Positions 58,999 to 64,000 of a DNA stretch of 64,000 nt are shown here, piece after piece. Origin of the DNA: an uncultured Ruminococcus sp. (GTDB taxonomy: Bacteria > Bacillota > Clostridia > Oscillospirales > Ruminococcaceae); contig CAMBLM010000014.1 of assembly GCA_945868475.1 (NCBI GenBank), positions 1-64,000 on the forward strand, written 5' to 3'. The notes beneath the pieces are model-generated. The model had not been told where the DNA came from. It saw only the letters and a list, made by a program, of their open reading frames with translations, and did no database searches. Every line of letters starts with the position of its first letter. Within the stretch, counting starts at the first letter, position 1. A program made the position numbers and the translations under genes.

Positions 58999-60282
58999 AT
59001 GAGTTTAGTATCAACAAATAAAACAGAAGCAAATACTTACGAACTTGAGATCACTGCTGACGCAGCTCAGTTTGAAGCAGCTATTGAAAAGGCTTATAAA
59101 AAGGCTAAGAAGAACATTGCTGTCAACGGTTTCAGAAAGGGCAATGCTCCAAGAAAGATGATCGAAAAGCTCTATGGCGAGAACGTATTCTTTGAGGACG
59201 CTGTAAACGACCTTATCCCCGAAGTTATTGCTCCGGCAGTTGACGAAGCAAAGCTTGAACTTGTTGCTGCACCAAGCATCAATGTTAAGAGCCTGAGCAA
59301 GGCAGACGGTGTTGTATTCACAGTTACCTGCATCGTTAAGCCTGAAGTTGAGATCACTGATTACAAGGGCATCGCTGTTAAGAAGACAGTGGATGAAGTT
59401 ACAGATGAAATGATCGACAAGGCTATCGAAGCTCTCAGAGAGAGAAACGGCAGAATGGTAACAGTTGAAGACAGAGCTGCTGAAAACGGCGATGTTGCAG
59501 TTATCGACTTTGAAGGCTTCAAGGACGGCGTTGCGTTCGACGGTGGTTCTGAAAAGAACTATGAACTCACACTCGGTTCTTCGCAGTTCGTTCCCGGATT
59601 TGAAGAGCAGATCGTTGGCAAGAAGCCCGGCGAAGAATTCACTATCAATGTAACATTCCCTGAGAATTACCAGATGAAGGAACTCGCAGGCCAGCCTACA
59701 GAATTCAAGATCAAGCTCCACGAGCTCAGAGCTAAGGAACTCCCTGCACTCGATGATGAATTCGTTAAGGATGCAACTGATTTCGATACACTTGATGAAC
59801 TCAAGGCTGATTACAGAAAGAAGCTTGAAGACAACGCTGAAAAGGCTGCTGAAAACGCTGCTGACAACCAGCTCTACGAGGCTCTTATCGAAAAGATGAC
59901 AGCTGACGTTCCACAGGCAATGATCGATGCTCAGATCGATGATATGGTTCGTAACTTCGAGATGCAGCTTTCACAGCAGGGCATCACTCTTGATATGTAC
60001 CTCACATACACAGGCCTTAAAATGGAAGACTTCAGAAAGACATTCGCTGACAGAGCTGAAAAGGAAGTTAAGATCCGTCTTGCTCTTGAAAAGATCGCTG
60101 AACTCGAGAACGTTGAGATCTCCGATGAAAAGGCAGAAGAAGAATACGCTAAGATCGCTGAGCAGTACAATATGCCTGTTGACGATGTTAAGAAGTATGT
60201 AGGCCTCAATAGCCTCAAGGCTGATATGAAGGTTTCCGAAGCTGCTAAGATCGTTAAGGACAGCGCAAAGATCGAAGGCTAA
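58999..60282 (+). CDS. tig: Trigger factor
   Basis: KAYKKAKKNIAVNGFRKGNAPRKMIEKLYGENVFFEDAVNDLIPE; FKBP-like central domain. Confidence 0.95.
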   Translation: MSLVSTNKTEANTYELEITADAAQFEAAIEKAYKKAKKNIAVNGFRKGNAPRKMIEKLYGENVFFEDAVNDLIPEVIAPAVDEAKLELVAAPSINVKSLSKADGVVFTVTCIVKPEVEITDYKGIAVKKTVDEVTDEMIDKAIEALRERNGRMVTVEDRAAENGDVAVIDFEGFKDGVAFDGGSEKNYELTLGSSQFVPGFEEQIVGKKPGEEFTINVTFPENYQMKELAGQPTEFKIKLHELRAKELPALDDEFVKDATDFDTLDELKADYRKKLEDNAEKAAENAADNQLYEALIEKMTADVPQAMIDAQIDDMVRNFEMQLSQQGITLDMYLTYTGLKMEDFRKTFADRAEKEVKIRLALEKIAELENVEISDEKAEEEYAKIAEQYNMPVDDVKKYVGLNSLKADMKVSEAAKIVKDSAKIEG

Positions 60283-60419
60283 GTTTAATTAAAACACCTT
60301 TTTGCAAACCATCCTTCGTTATCGGAGGGTGGTTTGTATAGTATATTAAGGATTTACAGAATATGTCGTATTTTGCGACCAAGAAATGTTGCAAAAGAAT
60401 AAGAAAGTGAGGTTCAGCT

Positions 60420-61010
60420 ATGAGCTTAGTTCCGTATGTTGTAGAACAAACAAGCAGAGGAGAACGTTCCTATGATATTTTCTCCCGTCTTCTCAATGAC
60501 AGAATTATTGTCCTTTCCGAAGAGGTTTCCGATGCTTCCGCAAGCGTTGTAATTGCACAGCTTCTCCACCTTGAGGGTCAGGACCCCGAAAAGGACATCT
60601 GTATGTATATCAACAGCCCGGGCGGTTCTGTTACCGCAGGTCTTGCTATCGTTGATACTATGAACTACATCAAGTGCGATGTTTCCACAATTTGTATGGG
60701 ACTTGCAGCTTCAATGGGTTCACTTATTCTTTCATCCGGTACGAAGGGCAAACGCCTTGCGCTTCCGAATTCCGAGATCCTCATTCACCAGCCTCTTATC
60801 GGCGGCGGCGGACTTTCGGGTCAGTGTACCGATATCAAGATCCATGCGGATCACCTTGTCAGAACAAGAGAAAAACTCAACAATATCCTTTCCGAAAACA
60901 CAGGCAAGCCGCTTGATATCATCAAGCAGGATACAGAGCGTGATAACTATATGTCTGCCGAGGAAGCGGTTGAGTACGGACTTATCGATAAGGTTATCTA
61001 CAAAAGATAA
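60420..61010 (+). CDS. clpP: ATP-dependent Clp protease proteolytic subunit
   Basis: [34 protein letters not shown]. Confidence 0.97.
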   Translation: MSLVPYVVEQTSRGERSYDIFSRLLNDRIIVLSEEVSDASASVVIAQLLHLEGQDPEKDICMYINSPGGSVTAGLAIVDTMNYIKCDVSTICMGLAASMGSLILSSGTKGKRLALPNSEILIHQPLIGGGGLSGQCTDIKIHADHLVRTREKLNNILSENTGKPLDIIKQDTERDNYMSAEEAVEYGLIDKVIYKR

Positions 61011-61024
61011 TTTGGAGTTGAAAT

Positions 61025-62293
61025 ATGGCAGATAAAGGATTAAAAAGATGCAATTTCTGCGGTAAACCTGAAAATCAGGTTCGCAATATGTTTACCGCAG
61101 GAAACTGCAATATATGCGATGACTGCGTAGTTTATTGCTATGAAATGCTCGCAGGAAACGGACTTATCGCTCCCAATCAGCGTTCTTCAAGAAACGCCGA
61201 AAAGAAGTCGGGCGGCACTGTAAAACTTATGAAGCCTGCAGAGATAAAGAAAGTTCTCGACGAGTATGTTATCGGTCAGGATGCTGCCAAAACAGCTCTT
61301 GCCGTTGCAGTCTATAACCACTATAAGCGTATCAACAGCCTTAATTCCGATGATAATGATGTTGAACTCCAAAAGAGCAACCTCATTCTTCTCGGACCAA
61401 CGGGTGTTGGTAAGACCTATATCGCACAGACTCTTGCAAAGATCATCAACGTTCCGTTTGCTATCGCTGATGCTACAACGCTTACTGAAGCAGGATATGT
61501 CGGCGATGACGTTGAAAATGTGCTTGTAAGACTTTTACAGGCTGCTGATTTCGATGTTGAAGCTGCCCAGAAGGGTATCATCTACATCGATGAGATCGAC
61601 AAGATCTCCCGTAAGTCGGAAAATACGTCCATTACCCGTGATGTAAGCGGCGAGGGCGTTCAGCAGGCACTTCTGAAAATAATAGAGGGAACAGTTTCAA
61701 ACGTTCCTCCGCAGGGCGGCAGAAAGCATCCGAATCAGGAATGTATCCAGATCGATACAAAGAATATCCTGTTCATCTGCGGCGGTGCATTTGACGGACT
61801 TGACAAGATAATTCAGAGAAGAACCGAATCCTCTTCACTCGGCTTCGGTGCAGAGATCAAGTCAAAGACTGAAAAGCAGAAAGGCATCTACAAGGATGTT
61901 GTATCGCAGGATCTTGTTAAATATGGTATCGTTCCGGAACTCGTAGGACGTCTGCCCGTTATAACAGTCCTTGACGAGCTTGACGAAGATGCTCTTGTCC
62001 GTATCCTTAAAGAACCGAAGAACGCTCTTGTCAAGCAGTATAAAAAGCTCTTTGAACTTGACAATATCAAGCTTGAAATCGAGGATGACGCTCTCAAAGC
62101 AATTGCTCATAAGGCAATTGAAAAGGATACAGGCGCGCGTGGACTCCGTGCTATAGTTGAGAAGATACTTATGCCGGTCATGTTTGAAGCACCTTCCGAC
62201 AGCGATATCTCCGAAATTGTTATCACAAAGGATTGTGTTGAAAATAATGAAATGCCAACAGTTATCAGAAAGAAAACATCTTCTAAAAAGTAA
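61025..62293 (+). CDS. clpX: ATP-dependent Clp protease ATP-binding subunit ClpX
   Basis: N-terminal [26 protein letters not shown] zinc domain; [18 protein letters not shown]. Confidence 0.97.
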   Translation: MADKGLKRCNFCGKPENQVRNMFTAGNCNICDDCVVYCYEMLAGNGLIAPNQRSSRNAEKKSGGTVKLMKPAEIKKVLDEYVIGQDAAKTALAVAVYNHYKRINSLNSDDNDVELQKSNLILLGPTGVGKTYIAQTLAKIINVPFAIADATTLTEAGYVGDDVENVLVRLLQAADFDVEAAQKGIIYIDEIDKISRKSENTSITRDVSGEGVQQALLKIIEGTVSNVPPQGGRKHPNQECIQIDTKNILFICGGAFDGLDKIIQRRTESSSLGFGAEIKSKTEKQKGIYKDVVSQDLVKYGIVPELVGRLPVITVLDELDEDALVRILKEPKNALVKQYKKLFELDNIKLEIEDDALKAIAHKAIEKDTGARGLRAIVEKILMPVMFEAPSDSDISEIVITKDCVENNEMPTVIRKKTSSKK

Positions 62294-62316
62294 CATAATT
62301 TGTGATTAATTTTCAG

Positions 62317-62362
62317 AAAAGCCTTTAAAATGCTGAAAAATTGCGTTTTAAAGGCTTTTTTT
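62317..62362 (+). terminator. Intrinsic terminator after clpX
   Basis: AAAAGCCTTTAAAAtgctgaaaaattgcgTTTTAAAGGCTTTTTTT. Confidence 0.9.
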
Positions 62363-62460
62363 CTTTGTTTTGCGCCGATTTTGCGGCTAAAATACAGAAA
62401 AACTGCATAAATTCACTTAAAAAGTCTGAAAAATGACAATAAAAATATAAAAATTGTGAC

Positions 62461-62489
62461 TTGCAAAAAATTTGATTTTCATATATAAT
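62461..62489 (+). promoter_or_regulatory. Sigma-A-type promoter for lon
   Basis: TTGCAA (62461-62466), 17-bp spacer, TATAAT (62484-62489). Confidence 0.7.
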
Positions 62490-62549
62490 ATATAGGTATT
62501 ACCGAATGTCTGCAATAACCTGCAAATGCAAGTTATTATTCTTGATAGA

Positions 62550-62636
62550 CCTGCCTCCGTCGGGGCAGGAAAATGAATAATACCACAGAAAAATATTCAT
62601 TTTATTTTTTTGACGATATCTTTTATGCCGACGGAG
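62550..62636 (+). promoter_or_regulatory. Structured lon 5' leader with loop-to-RBS-region complementarity and terminator-like hairpin
   Basis: CCTGCC-TCCGTCGG-GGCAGG hairpin whose loop is complementary to CCGACGGA (62628-62635); AAAATGAATA...TATTCATTTT-A-TTTTTTT between them. Confidence 0.6.
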
Positions 62637-62650
62637 AAACGAGGTTTATA

Positions 62651-64000
62651 ATGGGAACAAGAACTGAAACAAATACAATGCCAATGCTCGCAGTAAGAGG
62701 ACTTGTCATTTTCCCGAATACAGTTGTGCATTTCGATGTTTCAAGAGAGCGTTCGGAATTTGCACTTAAAGCTGCAATGAGCGGCGACAAGCTTATTTTT
62801 CTCGATGCTCAGATCGACAACTCTGTTGAAGACCCGAGTAAGAATGATCTATATAAAATCGGAACTGTTGCAGAAATTCGCCAGATCCTTAAAACTCCCG
62901 ATAAGATCACAAGAGTACTTGTCGAGGGCAAATATCGTGCGAAGCTGATGAAAATAGATCAGAACGAACCGTATCTCACGGCCGTTATAAAGAAACTCCC
63001 GAATTATATAGAATGTCAGAATGAAGAAGTGGAGCTTGACGCCGTTGTTCGTGCAACAAGATCAACTTTTGAGCATTACAGTCACCTTGTGCCGAAGATG
63101 CCGAAAGAGCTTGTCAATGCGATAATGGATGAAAAAGATCCTGCAAAATTCTTTGATACGATAGTCAGCAACATTCCGCTGCCCGTTGAGGACAAGCAGG
63201 ACTTGCTCGAAGAGGATTATCTTGTGTCAAAGCTCGGAATGTTGCTTGCAATGCTTTCACGTGAAATAGAAATACTCGATATTGAATACAGTATCCAGAA
63301 CAAGGTCAGAGAGCAGATCGATGACGGTCAGCGTGAGTATTATCTCCGTGAGCAGATGAGAGCCATCTCTTCACAGCTCGGCGAAGACGATACATACGAT
63401 GAACTCGATGAATATGAGCAGAAAATAAAGGATCTCTGCCTTGAACAGGCGAGTGAGGAAAAGCTTCTGCGTGAAGTTACACGTCTTTCCAAAATGTCGC
63501 CGTCCTCGCAGGATTATGCCGTTCTGCGAAATTATCTTGATACGGTGCTTGAACTTCCTTGGAATAATTATTCGGAGGAAACAGCCGATATCGAACGTGC
63601 ACAGTTTATCCTCGACCGCGATCATTACGGTTTGAAAAAGGTCAAGGAAAGAATTGTCGAGAACATCGCAGTACGCGAGCTTAAACCCGATATAAAGGGA
63701 CAGATAATCTGTCTTGTCGGCCCTCCGGGTGTCGGCAAAACTTCTATCGGAAAGTCGATCGCAAAGGCTCTCGGCAGAGAGTACGTTCGGGTTTCGCTCG
63801 GCGGTATCAAGGACGAATCCGATATCCGCGGCCACAGAAAAACCTACGTTGGTGCTATGCCGGGACGTATCATAACCGCGTTAAAGCAGGCAGGTACAGC
63901 AAATCCGCTTATTCTGCTCGATGAGATCGATAAAATGTCGAATGATATGCGCGGTGACCCGTCTTCTGCGATGCTTGAAGTCCTCGACAGTGAGCAGAAC
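62651..64000 (+). CDS. lon: ATP-dependent protease Lon (truncated by window edge)
   Basis: ATG 62651: MGTRTETNTMPMLAVRGLVIFPNTVVHFDVSRERS...; CLVGPPGVGKTSIGKSIAKALGREYVRVSLGGIKDESDIRGHRKTYVGAMPGRII; open to window end. Confidence 0.95.
   Translation, partial: MGTRTETNTMPMLAVRGLVIFPNTVVHFDVSRERSEFALKAAMSGDKLIFLDAQIDNSVEDPSKNDLYKIGTVAEIRQILKTPDKITRVLVEGKYRAKLMKIDQNEPYLTAVIKKLPNYIECQNEEVELDAVVRATRSTFEHYSHLVPKMPKELVNAIMDEKDPAKFFDTIVSNIPLPVEDKQDLLEEDYLVSKLGMLLAMLSREIEILDIEYSIQNKVREQIDDGQREYYLREQMRAISSQLGEDDTYDELDEYEQKIKDLCLEQASEEKLLREVTRLSKMSPSSQDYAVLRNYLDTVLELPWNNYSEETADIERAQFILDRDHYGLKKVKERIVENIAVRELKPDIKGQIICLVGPPGVGKTSIGKSIAKALGREYVRVSLGGIKDESDIRGHRKTYVGAMPGRIITALKQAGTANPLILLDEIDKMSNDMRGDPSSAMLEVLDSEQN

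Noticed and set aside
1-64000. Defence island, prophage, BGC or CRISPR-Cas system
   Set aside because: All substantial ORFs on both strands are accounted for by housekeeping, sporulation or transport genes; no integrase, capsid, nuclease-helicase or NRPS/PKS-like proteins were seen.
1-64000. tRNA or rRNA genes
   Set aside because: No cloverleaf with a GGTTCRANNCC T-arm or conserved rRNA segments were noticed by eye; tRNAscan-SE/barrnap would be needed to exclude them.

Overview
This 64-kb window looks like a chromosomal segment of a spore-forming, low-to-moderate-GC Firmicute, probably a Ruminococcaceae/Oscillospiraceae-like Clostridium (inferred from gene content only). It is mostly housekeeping and sporulation genes: ger germination genes, sigK, spoIIGA-sigE-sigG, a SpoVB-like flippase, a SpoIVFB-like M50 protease, gatCAB-aspS, glnN (GSIII), glyA, rarA, prfA-tsaC-coaE, potABCD, dnaI/dnaD-like genes, mltG, rplS-lepB-rbgA-rnhB-yraN, thrC, tig-clpP-clpX and a truncated lon. 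I saw no rRNA, tRNA, CRISPR array, prophage or transposase gene. The most unusual signal is non-coding: a family of ~100-150 bp miniature inverted-repeat elements (six recognisable copies, two subfamilies, plus decayed relatives). They have TACTRA...TTAGTA ends and carry a symmetric A-run/U-run hairpin that resembles a bidirectional terminator, with a conserved asymmetric internal loop. Five of six are flanked by a perfect 3-bp TTA/TAA duplication, and in three the duplicated trinucleotide is exactly the TAA stop codon of the neighbouring gene. One copy is nested inside another, and an uninterrupted copy elsewhere in the window allows an empty-site/filled-site comparison. A second, unrelated long-hairpin repeat family has three copies. 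Other notable signals are an 18-bp hairpin that buries the sigG ribosome-binding site, a terminator hairpin in the glnN leader, a pseudoknot-capable lon leader, a Cys/Asn/Gly-repeat mini-protein next to sigK, and a PotD-like lipoprotein with an extra C-terminal TM anchor. All functional names come from reading the translated sequences; no database search was run.
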